Source: Nonomuraea sediminis | GTDB lineage: Bacteria; Actinomycetota; Actinomycetes; Streptosporangiales; Streptosporangiaceae | DNA length: 64,000 nucleotides | NCBI RefSeq assembly: GCF_018531495.1 | Contig: NZ_JAHDTI010000002.1 | Coordinates: 1,178,001-1,242,000, forward strand | Direction: 5' to 3' | In this document: piece by piece, positions 33,344 through 42,117 of the stretch | Layout of the letters: the number at the start of each line of letters is the position of its first letter | How positions within the stretch are numbered: position 1 is the first letter of the stretch | The notes under the pieces: model-generated | Seen by the model: the letters and a program-made list of their open reading frames with translations, nothing else | Told to the model about the DNA's origin: nothing | The model's database searches: none | Position numbers and translations under genes: made by a program

Positions 33344-33485
33344 CCGTGCGCCCCCTCCCTCTCGCACCCCGCCTCCCAGGCGTGGGTTGCCGTCCAGTAT
33401 TGCGCCTGTCTAGCGGAAATTCTCAGCGAATGTGGGGGAATTTCGGACTAAATGCCCCATCAGTAACACGAGCCTCAGATGTCCG

Positions 33486-34343
33486 TCAAGGAACAGCGCT
33501 TGCCCGCGGTGCCGTTTCGAAGATAGACAGGTGGAACTCGGCTGTCACCAGCACTTTCGCCTGATTTTCCGTAGCGTTCTGAGAGATATATCCGGAGATT
33601 CGCCTCTCGAGTTCGGCCGCATCAGTGTGCCATGCGCTGGGACCCATCCCGACCACCTCGCTCACCTCCCCGGCGGTCAACTCCAGATCGAAGGCGACCT
33701 CCCGGCGGGAGACCTCGGTGAAGCCGGGCAGGCTGCGGGCCAGCCGCCGCTCCTTGTCCTCATCCACCGACAGCAGCCCGAGCTCGCCGACCAGTGGCCG
33801 CAGATGCCCGGGTCCCGGCGTGACGACGACCAGCGCGCCTCCAGGCCGCAGGACGCGCGCGAACTCGGGCCCGTTCCTCGGGGCGAACACGTTCAGCACG
33901 ACGTCGGCCACCCGGTCGGCGATCGGCAGCGGCTTCCACACGTCGGCCACGAAGGCTCCCACGCGCCCGGGCAGGCGGGCGGCCCGCCGTACGGCGTGCT
34001 TGGAGACGTCGAAGGCGATCCCCGTTGCCTCGCCGAGGACGGCGCCCAGGTAGTAGCCGGTGCCCGTGCCGGCGTCGACGATCACACCGGCCTCGCCCAC
34101 CGTCTCGGCGAGCGCGCGAGCCAGCGGCGCGTAGTGCCCGGCCTCGAGGAAGGCGGCCCTGGCGGCGACCATCTCGGCGCTGTCGGCGGTGCCCGGCGGG
34201 CGCGATCCCACCAGCAGGCTCACATAGCCCTGCTTGGCGATGTCGAAACAGTGCCCGTTCGAACACCGCACCACGCCGTCGTCCAGCGCCATGTGCGAGC
34301 GGCAGACGGGACAGACCAGGTACTCCACGATGTCGGCAAGCAT
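33486..34343 (-). CDS. RlmA/TlrB-type 23S rRNA (guanine-N1) methyltransferase
   Basis: 285 residues. The N-terminal zinc ribbon CPVCRSHM...RCSNGHCFD (C-x2-C, C-x3-H) and GYVSLL are followed by a Rossmann methyltransferase with the SAM loop VIVDAGTGTGYYLG. The region around VLNVFAPRNGPEFARVLRPGG is typical of RlmA family members. Members methylate G745 or G748 of 23S rRNA; the G748 enzyme TlrB gives resistance to tylosin-type macrolides. Which base is modified here cannot be told. It lies 124 bp downstream of rho on the same strand, the gap being repeat copy D. Confidence 0.88.
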   Translation of the reverse strand: MLADIVEYLVCPVCRSHMALDDGVVRCSNGHCFDIAKQGYVSLLVGSRPPGTADSAEMVAARAAFLEAGHYAPLARALAETVGEAGVIVDAGTGTGYYLGAVLGEATGIAFDVSKHAVRRAARLPGRVGAFVADVWKPLPIADRVADVVLNVFAPRNGPEFARVLRPGGALVVVTPGPGHLRPLVGELGLLSVDEDKERRLARSLPGFTEVSRREVAFDLELTAGEVSEVVGMGPSAWHTDAAELERRISGYISQNATENQAKVLVTAEFHLSIFETAPRASAVP

Positions 34344-34358
34344 GTACCCAGGATCCCG

Positions 34359-34459
34359 TGCGCCGTGGCGGCGGGCGACCGCCCCCGACTCGCCGCGAGC
34401 GCCGGTCGCGGGTCGTCAGCCGGCGTACGGCGGGCGGCCGGTGGTGCGGCCTGCCGTAC
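34359..34459 (-). repeat. Intergenic 3'-end element, copy D, with rho terminator palindrome
   Basis: The palindrome 34425-34459 (GTACGGC tips, 12-bp arms) begins 8 bp after the rho stop, followed leftward by the conserved body with GGCGCTCGCGGCGAGTCGG and CGCCCGCCGCCACGGCGC. Orientation and distance match the other copies. The body stops about 15 bp before the rlmA-like start, so it also forms that gene's leader. Confidence 0.65.
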
Positions 34460-34467
34460 GAGATCTC

Positions 34468-35577
<1,110 letters not shown>

Positions 35578-35631
35578 GGTGGACCCCTTGAGGGTGCGCC
35601 GAAACCAGTCGGCGTAGTGTTGAAAATGGCG

Positions 35632-35714
35632 AACCGGCCCTCAACACGGGCGGGTTTGCCGGATGAATCAGCGGAGCTGAGGCTCAACGCTGGAGGAAAC
35701 GTATCACACGTTTC
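35632..35714 (-). promoter_or_regulatory. Inverted repeats in the rho upstream region
   Basis: Two structures lie within 140 bp of the rho start. GAAACGT (35696-35702) and ACGTTTC (35708-35714) form a perfect 7-bp inverted repeat with a 5-bp centre, operator-like. AACCGGCCC (35632-35640) and GGGCGGGTT (35648-35656) pair except for one position and would form a leader hairpin. Rho genes are often autoregulated in their leader; whether these sites act so is inference. Confidence 0.35.
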
Positions 35715-35890
35715 GTGCCATGCAACGCCTAGCCCGCCTGGGCTATTCCCGGGGGGTTCTCGCTGGTTCGACCGCGGGGTCGGTGTTCGGTTGCAGAAAA
35801 TGTTTCCCTCATCGGTGTGTCAAGCAGGCTGCAGGGCCTCTGCAAACCGTTAAGGGTTACATGGGGACAACGAAGTCCGAGGGGGATGCC

Positions 35891-36034
35891 ATGAACACCA
35901 ACACCCGCTGCCCGCGGTGTCACTGCGAGCTCGACGAGGGCCCGATCATGTACCGGTGCAACCACTGCCGGCGCGCGGTGTACGCCGCCGATCTCGAGAA
36001 CGAGTACGTTCCGCGCGAGCCCGTCGCAGCCTAA
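35891..36034 (+). CDS. Small zinc-ribbon protein
   Basis: 47 residues from ATG 35891, with GAGGGG 6-11 bp upstream. Two Cys pairs (CPRCHC near residue 7 and CNHC near residue 23) form a rubredoxin-like zinc knuckle; the tail is acidic (DLENEYVPREP). It is too small to assign, probably a nucleic-acid- or protein-binding knuckle. It lies divergent to rho and 9 bp before the MBL-fold gene, likely in one operon with it and the Nudix gene. Confidence 0.7.
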   Translation: MNTNTRCPRCHCELDEGPIMYRCNHCRRAVYAADLENEYVPREPVAA

Positions 36035-36043
36035 TCTGGGCGG

Positions 36044-36784
36044 ATGCCGCACAAGCCAAGAACCGTGGCCGGCGTCGAGGTGACCCCACTGTGCGACGCC
36101 GTGGGCCCGATGGGCGACTCGATCCGCCGACCGCTCGCCGAGCTGTTTCCCGGCTCGAACGCGCCGGACGAGGCCTGGATCCTGCACTTCCACTGCTACC
36201 TGCTGCGCGACGCGCGCGGGCGCACCACGCTGGTCGACACCGGCATCGGTGCCGCCGACTCGCCCGCCGCCAGTTGGGCGCCGGTGCCCGGCACGCTCGC
36301 CGGTGAGCTGGCCGCCGCGGGCGTCACGCCCGCCGAGGTCGACACCGTCGTCCTGACGCACCTGCACAGCGACCACGCCAGCGGAGCCGTCGCCGACGGC
36401 CGCCCGGCCTTCGCCAACGCCAGGTACGTCCTGCAGCGCGACGAGCTCGACGCCGCCGGCGGCCCGATGCTCGACCGCGTCATCACGCCGCTCAAGGACC
36501 ACCTGCACGTGGTCGAGGGCCAGTCGGAGGTCGCGCCGGGAGTGCGCGTGCACCTGGCCCCCGGGCACACGCCCGGCCACCAGATCGTCCGGGTGGGCGA
36601 GCTGGCCGTGACCGGCGACCTGGTGCTCCACCCCGTCCAGCTGGCCGATCCCGCCGTCCGCTACCTCTACGACGACGACCAGGTCCACGCCGCCAGGACC
36701 AGGGGAGAGCTGCTCGACGCGCTGCGCGCCGAGCACGCCGTGCTGGCCACCGCCCATTTCGCCGACCCTTTCGTGGAGCTGTGA
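36044..36784 (+). CDS. MBL-fold metallo-hydrolase
   Basis: 246 residues with the full metallo-beta-lactamase ligand set: LTHLHSDHASG (HxHxDH), APGHTPGH, the Asp in TGDLVLHP and the terminal ATAHFADP. This is the quorum-quenching-lactonase/hydrolase type of layout, without signal peptide. The substrate is unknown. It overlaps the Nudix gene by 4 bp (GTGA at 36781-36784), so the pair is coupled. Confidence 0.9.
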   Translation: MPHKPRTVAGVEVTPLCDAVGPMGDSIRRPLAELFPGSNAPDEAWILHFHCYLLRDARGRTTLVDTGIGAADSPAASWAPVPGTLAGELAAAGVTPAEVDTVVLTHLHSDHASGAVADGRPAFANARYVLQRDELDAAGGPMLDRVITPLKDHLHVVEGQSEVAPGVRVHLAPGHTPGHQIVRVGELAVTGDLVLHPVQLADPAVRYLYDDDQVHAARTRGELLDALRAEHAVLATAHFADPFVEL

Positions 36785-37260
36785 GCGTGGACGACTTCTG
36801 GTCCTCTGTGCACCGGGTGGTGACGGGCGCCGGCGCCTACATCACCGACGAGCGGGGCAGGGCCCTGCTGGTCAAGCCCAACTACCGCGACCACTGGGGC
36901 TTCACCGGCGGGATCATCGACGAGGGCGAGCACCCCGCCCAGGCCTGTGCCAGGGAGATCGGCGAGGAGATCGGCCTCGACCTGCCGGTGGGCAGCCTGC
37001 TGACCGTCCAGTGGTCGCACAACCTGGCCCACATCCCGTACGCGCTGGTCAACTTCCTGTTCGACTGCGGCACCATCCCCGCCGACACACCCATCCGCCT
37101 GCAGGCCGAGGAACTGGACGACTACGGCTTCTTCACCCACGACGAGGCCAAGGCCCTGATGGTGGACTTCGCCCACGACCGCCTGCTGGCCGCCGCCAAG
37201 GCGCGCGAGACCGGCGAGCTGTTCTACCTACCGCCCGCTCAGGGCGGGCTGGTCGGCTAG
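36781..37260 (+). CDS. Nudix hydrolase
   Basis: 159 residues with an exact Nudix box from GIIDEGE through REIGEEIG (G-x5-E-x7-R-E-x2-E-E-x-G). It would hydrolyse a nucleoside diphosphate linked to another group; the substrate is not evident. GTG 36781 overlaps the MBL stop. The 3' end overlaps the convergent NIT-kinase gene by 33 bp. Confidence 0.92.
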   Translation: MSVDDFWSSVHRVVTGAGAYITDERGRALLVKPNYRDHWGFTGGIIDEGEHPAQACAREIGEEIGLDLPVGSLLTVQWSHNLAHIPYALVNFLFDCGTIPADTPIRLQAEELDDYGFFTHDEAKALMVDFAHDRLLAAAKARETGELFYLPPAQGGLVG

Positions 37261-39117
37261 CAGCGCGTACGGCAGGGCCACGGCGGCCGTCAGCCCCCCG
37301 TACGGCGAGGCCGTCAGGCTGACCTTGATACCGTGCCTGGCAGCCAGCCGCCCCACCACGAACAGCCCCAGCCGGTCACTCTGCGCCAGGTCGAACTCCG
37401 GCACCTCGGCCAGCCGGGCGTTGAGCTGGTCGAGCTCCTCACTGACCAGCCCGAGCCCGCGATCCTCGATCTCGACGATCACGCCGTGCGGAGCCGTCGT
37501 GGTCCGCAGGTCGACCCTGGTCTGCGGCGGGGAGAACAGCGTGGCGTTCTCCACCAGCTCGGCCACCAGGTGGGCCACGTCGGTGACGCAGGCGCCCATC
37601 AGCGCCACCGGGGGCGGCGGGAGCACCTCGACCCGCGGGTACTCCTCGACCTCGGCGACCGCGGCGCGCAGCACGTCGAGCAGCGGCACCGGGTTGCGCC
37701 AGCCGCGGCCCGGCGCCTGGTCCGACAGGATGATGAGGCTCTCGGCGTGCCTGCGCATGCGGGTGGTGAGATGGTCGAGCTTGAACAGCTCCTCCAGCGT
37801 CTCCGGCTCCTCGGTGCCGCGCTCCATGCCGTCCAGCTGCAGCAGCTGGCGGTGCAGCAGCGACTGGTTGCGCCTGGCCAGGTTGACGAAGACCTGGCTG
37901 ATGCCGTGCCGCAGGCGGGCCTGGCTCACCGCGGCCTCCACCGCGGTGGTCTGGACGCTGTTGAAGGCGTGCACGATGTCGCGCACCTCGGACGTCTCGG
38001 CCTTGACCTCCAGCGGCGGCACCTCGGCGGCCACGGGTGCGCCCGGGTTGGCGCGCAGCCGCTCGACGAGGCCGGTCAGCCGTACCTCGGCCAGCTCGAT
38101 CGCGGCGTCGCGCAGCCCGGCCAGCTCGCGCACCAGGCTGCGGCGGAAGCGCAGCGACAGCAGGATGGAGGCCACCACGGCCAGCAGGCCGAGGCCGCCG
38201 GCGACGCCGATCTTGACGAGGATGCCGGTGGCGGCGGGCCGTGTCCTGGCCTGGATCGCCCGGTCGGCCGCGGACTGCTCGCGCTCGACCACCGCCCACA
38301 CGTTGCTGCCGTCGACCGGCCAGGTGGCGGCCGCGGCGGGCAGGCCGTTGGCGGCCGCCTGGCCCTTGATGGCGTCCTCGGTCGACAGGAACTCCCGGTA
38401 GGCCGGCGATTCGACCAGCCGGTCGTAGGCGCCGCGCAGCCGCCCGTCGAGGTGGGACATCGCCTGGGCGTACAGCAGGCGCCGGGTGGCGGCATAGCCG
38501 GCGAACGCGTCACGTTCGAGCTTGTCCACCTTGCCCTCGGCGAGCACCTCGACGATGACGGCGCGCTCCCTGGACAGCAGCTCCTTGGCCTCGCGCAGCA
38601 TCGCGACGGCCCGCGCCTGCCGGTACAGCGACACGTCGGGCACCAGGATCATCGCGTCGCTGAGCCGGAACGCGGCGTCGAGGATGTCGTTGAATCCCTC
38701 GATCACGAGGATCATGTCGGGCTTGCCGCTGTCGGTCGTGGTGCGGACCTTCGGCAGCGTGGCGAGCCTGCCGTTCAGCTGGGTGAGCTGGCCGGCCAGC
38801 TCGGGGGAGCTGCCGGCGAGCCTGCGGAAGGTGGTGATCGCGGCGTCGGTCTGGGCGCGCTGCTTGGTCAGCTCGGGCCTGCCGCGCTTGCCCGCCAGGA
38901 ACTCCACCGAGGTCAGGCGCTCGTTCTGCAGCTGTTCCGTGACCTGATCCGCGGGCGTGGCCAGGTTCTGCTGCAGGTCGTCGATCTCCAGCAGCCGCAG
39001 CCCGTCGCCGCCCGTGAGACCCGCCGCGAACGCCCACAGGCCGACCAGCGACATGAGCGGCACGAACAGCAGGACCAGGAGCTTGACGGCGATGGGGCGA
39101 CCACGCTTGGGGGGCAT
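37228..39117 (-). CDS. Sensor histidine kinase with NIT (nitrate/nitrite-sensing-type) domain, CvnA-like
   Basis: 629 residues. A first TM (LLVLLFVPLMSLVGLWAFAAG), an extracellular all-helical NIT domain (about 50-290), a second TM (about 300-325, GILVKIGVAGGLGLLAVVAS), then a cytoplasmic kinase. The core has a DHp-like helix (LARRNQSLLHRQLLQLDGME), N-box AELVENATLFSPP and G-boxes IEDRGLGL and RLGLFVVGRLAARHGI. This is the kinase type found in actinobacterial conservons (CvnA). The usual partners (roadblock protein, DUF742 protein, GTPase) are not next to it, so it is an orphan. A small membrane protein gene precedes it by 39 bp. Confidence 0.9.
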   Translation of the reverse strand: MPPKRGRPIAVKLLVLLFVPLMSLVGLWAFAAGLTGGDGLRLLEIDDLQQNLATPADQVTEQLQNERLTSVEFLAGKRGRPELTKQRAQTDAAITTFRRLAGSSPELAGQLTQLNGRLATLPKVRTTTDSGKPDMILVIEGFNDILDAAFRLSDAMILVPDVSLYRQARAVAMLREAKELLSRERAVIVEVLAEGKVDKLERDAFAGYAATRRLLYAQAMSHLDGRLRGAYDRLVESPAYREFLSTEDAIKGQAAANGLPAAAATWPVDGSNVWAVVEREQSAADRAIQARTRPAATGILVKIGVAGGLGLLAVVASILLSLRFRRSLVRELAGLRDAAIELAEVRLTGLVERLRANPGAPVAAEVPPLEVKAETSEVRDIVHAFNSVQTTAVEAAVSQARLRHGISQVFVNLARRNQSLLHRQLLQLDGMERGTEEPETLEELFKLDHLTTRMRRHAESLIILSDQAPGRGWRNPVPLLDVLRAAVAEVEEYPRVEVLPPPPVALMGACVTDVAHLVAELVENATLFSPPQTRVDLRTTTAPHGVIVEIEDRGLGLVSEELDQLNARLAEVPEFDLAQSDRLGLFVVGRLAARHGIKVSLTASPYGGLTAAVALPYALLADQPALSGR

Positions 39118-39156
39118 GCGACCTCCTGAGATCGCATCGCAGCGTACACCCCACTA

Positions 39157-39468
39157 TCAATGGGTGTCGTCAGCTCCGCCCGCCACGAGCCGATCGCCCG
39201 CGGGCTGCGGCTTGTGCTTCTCGTACGCCCGCGCGCTGCGGATCGCCCTGCGCCGCCTGACCGAGCGGACCGACCCGGAACTCATCATCCACAACCCCAC
39301 CGCGAGCAGGAACGTCGCCAGCGCGCCCGCCAGGAACATCTCCTGGCCGGTGGGCGCGACGGTGTAGCCGAACGCGGTGTAGGCGGGACCCGCCTGCGTG
39401 ATCACCAGGAAGACGCTGCCGCACGCGACCAGGACTGCCAGCAGACCAAGCACGATCATCGAATTCAC
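39157..39468 (-). CDS. Small two-TM membrane protein of unknown function
   Basis: 103 residues: two hydrophobic helices (MIVLGLLAVLVACGSVFLVI and MFLAGALATFLLAVGLWMM) and a basic cytoplasmic tail (SVRRRRAIRSARAYEKH). I do not recognise the family. GAGGGG lies just upstream of ATG 39468. It is co-directional with and 39 bp upstream of the NIT-kinase gene, so possibly an accessory protein of that kinase. Confidence 0.6.
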   Translation of the reverse strand: MNSMIVLGLLAVLVACGSVFLVITQAGPAYTAFGYTVAPTGQEMFLAGALATFLLAVGLWMMSSGSVRSVRRRRAIRSARAYEKHKPQPAGDRLVAGGADDTH

Positions 39469-39515
39469 CCCTCATGGTCAAGAGCCAATCCCCTCTGCCC
39501 ACGCGGAAACGGTGT

Positions 39516-40055
39516 ATGCACGTCTTTATGAGACCGGACACAGGCCAGGTGCTGCACTTCTCGGAAGACCCGACGATCGAGCGCTTCGTCCCGCACGTGG
39601 CGCCCACGTCCATCCAGTCCGCGCCGTACGTCTGGGCCGTCGCCGCCGACCGCTGCCCCGACTACTGGTTCCCCCGGCAGTGCCCGCGCGCGATGGCGTG
39701 GAAGGGGACGCGCACCACCCCGGAGGACGCCGACCGGATCATCGGCGCGGGCTGCGGCGACCGGGTGCACGCCATCGAGTACGGCTGGCTGAAGGCGATC
39801 ATGGACGTCCGGCTGTACGCCTACCGGCTGCCCGCCGAGCACTTCACGCCCATCGGCGACCCGCCGCACGCGGTCGTGTCCCGGATACCGGTGGAGCCGC
39901 TCGGCCCGCCCGAGCCGGTGAGCGACCTGTTCGACCTGCACGCGCAGGCCGGGATCCAGTTGCGCGTGCTGGACAGGCTGTGGCCGTTCTGGAACGAGGT
40001 GACGGCCAGCACGCTGGAGTTCAGCGGGATCCGGCTGCGGAACGCTCGTCGATGA
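39516..40055 (+). CDS. Uncharacterised protein, DUF6886-like
   Basis: 179 residues from ATG 39516 (MHVFMRPDTG). The strongly conserved-looking start of the domain, LHFSEDPTIERFVPHVAPTS, followed by VWAVAADRCPDYWFPRQCPR and VHAIEYGWL, matches a family annotated as DUF6886 as far as I recall. Function is unknown; there is no membrane segment. Its last 35 bp overlap the convergent reductase gene. Confidence 0.7.
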   Translation: MHVFMRPDTGQVLHFSEDPTIERFVPHVAPTSIQSAPYVWAVAADRCPDYWFPRQCPRAMAWKGTRTTPEDADRIIGAGCGDRVHAIEYGWLKAIMDVRLYAYRLPAEHFTPIGDPPHAVVSRIPVEPLGPPEPVSDLFDLHAQAGIQLRVLDRLWPFWNEVTASTLEFSGIRLRNARR

Positions 40056-40992
40056 GCGCCTCCAGCGTCTCGACGGTCATCGAGCCGGGCGCCCGCTTGT
40101 CCTGCGCCGCCCGGTTGGCCTCCCGCTGCAGCACCTCGTTGACCGGAGTGGGCAGGCCGAGCTCGCGGCCGATCAGCACGATCTCGCCGTTGAGGTAGTC
40201 GGCCTCGATCGTGCCGCTTCCCCTGGCCAGGCTCTGCCAGGACGAGCCGCCGCCACGGGGCGTCCCGTCGATCTGGCGCACGTCGACCTCGTGGCCGCGC
40301 AGCTCGACCTCTTCCTGCTGGGAGGAGAAGGGGATCCGCGCCTCCTCCAGGATGGCCTGCCCCTCCGCCTTGACCCGGTCGAAGAGGCGGTCAAGGCCGG
40401 GGACCCGGCCGCAGAGCGCTTCGGCGGCGTTGCCCAGGTTGTTCATGAGCTTGCCGTACTTCCAGTACATCGCGTCGGCGGTGGCGCGGGCCAGGAAGCC
40501 GCTCTTGGCCAGGTCGGTCGCCATCTGCTCGGCCAGTTCGTCCACACCCTGTGGATAACGGCCGACGTGCAGCATGCCCGAACGCGGGTAGCCGTGCGCC
40601 GCCACCACGCCGGGCTCCAGGTGCTGGGCGGGCAGCCACACGCACATGCCGTAGACCCGCTCGAAGCGCCGCAGCACCGTGCGCTCGTTGGCCACGCCGT
40701 TCTGCGCGCACACCACCGGCAGGTCGGTCGGCCACGGAGCCAGCGCGGCGATCGTGTCCTGCGACTTGGTGGCCAGGACCAGCACGTCGCCGTCCCTGGT
40801 GGGCACCGGGCCGTCTGCGGCCGGGATGTCGAACACCTGGTCGGAGTCGGGTGTGATCAGCCGCAGGCCGCGGCGCCGCAGCGCCTCGTAGTGCGCGCCG
40901 CGCGCCACCAGCACGACCTCGTGCCCGCCCTGGAACAGCCGGGCTCCGATGGTTCCGCCGACCGCACCCGCCCCAACGATGATGTAGCGCAT
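40021..40992 (-). CDS. Ketopantoate reductase family (ApbA/PanE) protein
   Basis: 323 residues. The N-terminal Rossmann fold has VGAGAVGGTIGARL and the NADPH-site Arg (LVARGAH). The C-terminal domain carries the catalytic-Lys region YWKYGKLMNNLGNAAEAL. It is somewhat longer than E. coli PanE, and many such actinobacterial homologues are not pantothenate enzymes, so the substrate is left open. It lies 10 bp after the glycosyltransferase stop on the same strand. Confidence 0.85.
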   Translation of the reverse strand: MRYIIVGAGAVGGTIGARLFQGGHEVVLVARGAHYEALRRRGLRLITPDSDQVFDIPAADGPVPTRDGDVLVLATKSQDTIAALAPWPTDLPVVCAQNGVANERTVLRRFERVYGMCVWLPAQHLEPGVVAAHGYPRSGMLHVGRYPQGVDELAEQMATDLAKSGFLARATADAMYWKYGKLMNNLGNAAEALCGRVPGLDRLFDRVKAEGQAILEEARIPFSSQQEEVELRGHEVDVRQIDGTPRGGGSSWQSLARGSGTIEADYLNGEIVLIGRELGLPTPVNEVLQREANRAAQDKRAPGSMTVETLEALIDERSAAGSR

Positions 40993-41002
40993 AAAACGGA
41001 CT

Positions 41003-41713
41003 CTAGTCGGCCAATGCCATCTCGGTTCGGGGGACGGCCGTCGTACGCACGCGCTCGCGCAGGATGGTCTGCAGCACCCGCCAGCCGTCGCGTACGGCGC
41101 GCAGGTTGCTCTCCCCGTGGATGCGCAGCCGCTCGTGGCTGGGCACCTCGTCGATCATCAGCCCGGCCCTGGCGGCCCGGATGTTCATCAGGGTCTCGAT
41201 CTCGAAGCCGTCGCAGTCGAGCGCCAGCGTGTCCAGGTGCTTGGTCCAGAAGGCGTTGTAGCCGTAGCACAGGTCGGTGTACCGCGTGCCGTACAGCAGG
41301 TTCGTCAGGGCGGTGAGGGCGCGGTTGCCGAGCGAGCGCACCGGCGAGATGTCGTCGGACCCGCCGCCCGGCAGGTACCGCGAGCCCTTGGCGAAGTCGG
41401 CGCCGCACTCCAGCGCCTCGACGAAGGCGGCGATCTCGTGGCCGTCCGTCGAACCGTCGGCGTCGATCATGACGATGATGTCGCCGGTGGCCGCGGCGAA
41501 TCCCTCGATCAGGGCGTTGCCCTTGCCGCGCCGTGACTGCGTGACGACACGCAGGCCGGGACGCAGACGGCGGGCGACGGCCACGGTCTCGTCGGTGGAG
41601 TTGCCGTCGACCAGGATGACCTCGTCGATCCAGGTGGGCAGGGTGGCGAAGACGTGGGGGAGGTTGTCCGCCTCGTTCATCGCGGGAACGATCACGGTGA
41701 CGCTCGGCTTCAT
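41003..41713 (-). CDS. Family-2 glycosyltransferase (polyprenyl-phosphate sugar transferase type)
   Basis: 236 residues from ATG 41713 (MKPSVTVIVPAMNEADNLP). The GT-A fold has VDGNSTDETV, the metal motif DADGST and the acceptor-side SRYLPGGGSDDISPVRSLGNR. There is no transmembrane domain, so it resembles soluble dolichyl/polyprenyl-phosphate mannose synthases. It probably charges a lipid carrier for cell-wall glycan or protein glycosylation. The upstream open frame to 41851 is not conserved. It is followed closely by the ketopantoate-reductase homologue. Confidence 0.85.
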   Translation of the reverse strand: MKPSVTVIVPAMNEADNLPHVFATLPTWIDEVILVDGNSTDETVAVARRLRPGLRVVTQSRRGKGNALIEGFAAATGDIIVMIDADGSTDGHEIAAFVEALECGADFAKGSRYLPGGGSDDISPVRSLGNRALTALTNLLYGTRYTDLCYGYNAFWTKHLDTLALDCDGFEIETLMNIRAARAGLMIDEVPSHERLRIHGESNLRAVRDGWRVLQTILRERVRTTAVPRTEMALAD

Positions 41714-41772
41714 GAAGTCAAGGTCCCCCGACACACTAGACAGGCACTTGATAGCGCCTTGACCTGCGAAGA

Positions 41773-42117
41773 TCACACAAGGGCTTCTGGGAGCCTTTGG
41801 AGGATTTCGTCCGCAGTCTGGCCGGGTATCTGCTCCGATGAATCGAGCCACAGACCGATGCGCGGGGTCTGCTCGCGCAGGATCGCGTCCAGGTCGGCGA
41901 CCGTGAAGTCGCCGTAGCCGGTCTTGGCCCGCTCGCGCTCGCGCCGCTCCACCGCCGCCACGGAAGGAGCCAGCACGACGACGTGCAAGGGGCGATGCCC
42001 GATCATGCGGCGGTACGTGTCGCCCCGCACGTGCGCCGACCTCGGTAGGCGCTCGGCCAGTGCCTGCGCCACCGTGGACTTGCCGGACGCGGAGATGCCG
42101 GTCATCAGGATGATCAC
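41773..42117 (-). pseudogene. P-loop kinase with in-frame internal deletion
   Basis: 114 residues. The start VIILMTGISASGKSTVAQAL is a Walker A loop of the adenylylsulfate-kinase/phosphotransferase type, continuing HVRGDTYRRMIG. It then jumps directly to HRPLHVVVLAPS, AKTGYGDFTVADLD and RIGLWLDSSEQ, which in relatives lie about 60-65 residues further on. The missing part includes the substrate and lid region, so activity is unlikely although the frame is intact. GTG 42117 overlaps the lysS stop (GTGA), so it is the last gene of the long run. A naturally short protein is less likely. Confidence 0.6.

Noticed and set aside
33486..34343. A macrolide self-resistance gene marking a macrolide cluster
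   Set aside because: The methyltransferase is of the RlmA/TlrB type, but no polyketide or sugar genes are nearby, so a housekeeping rRNA methylation role is as likely.
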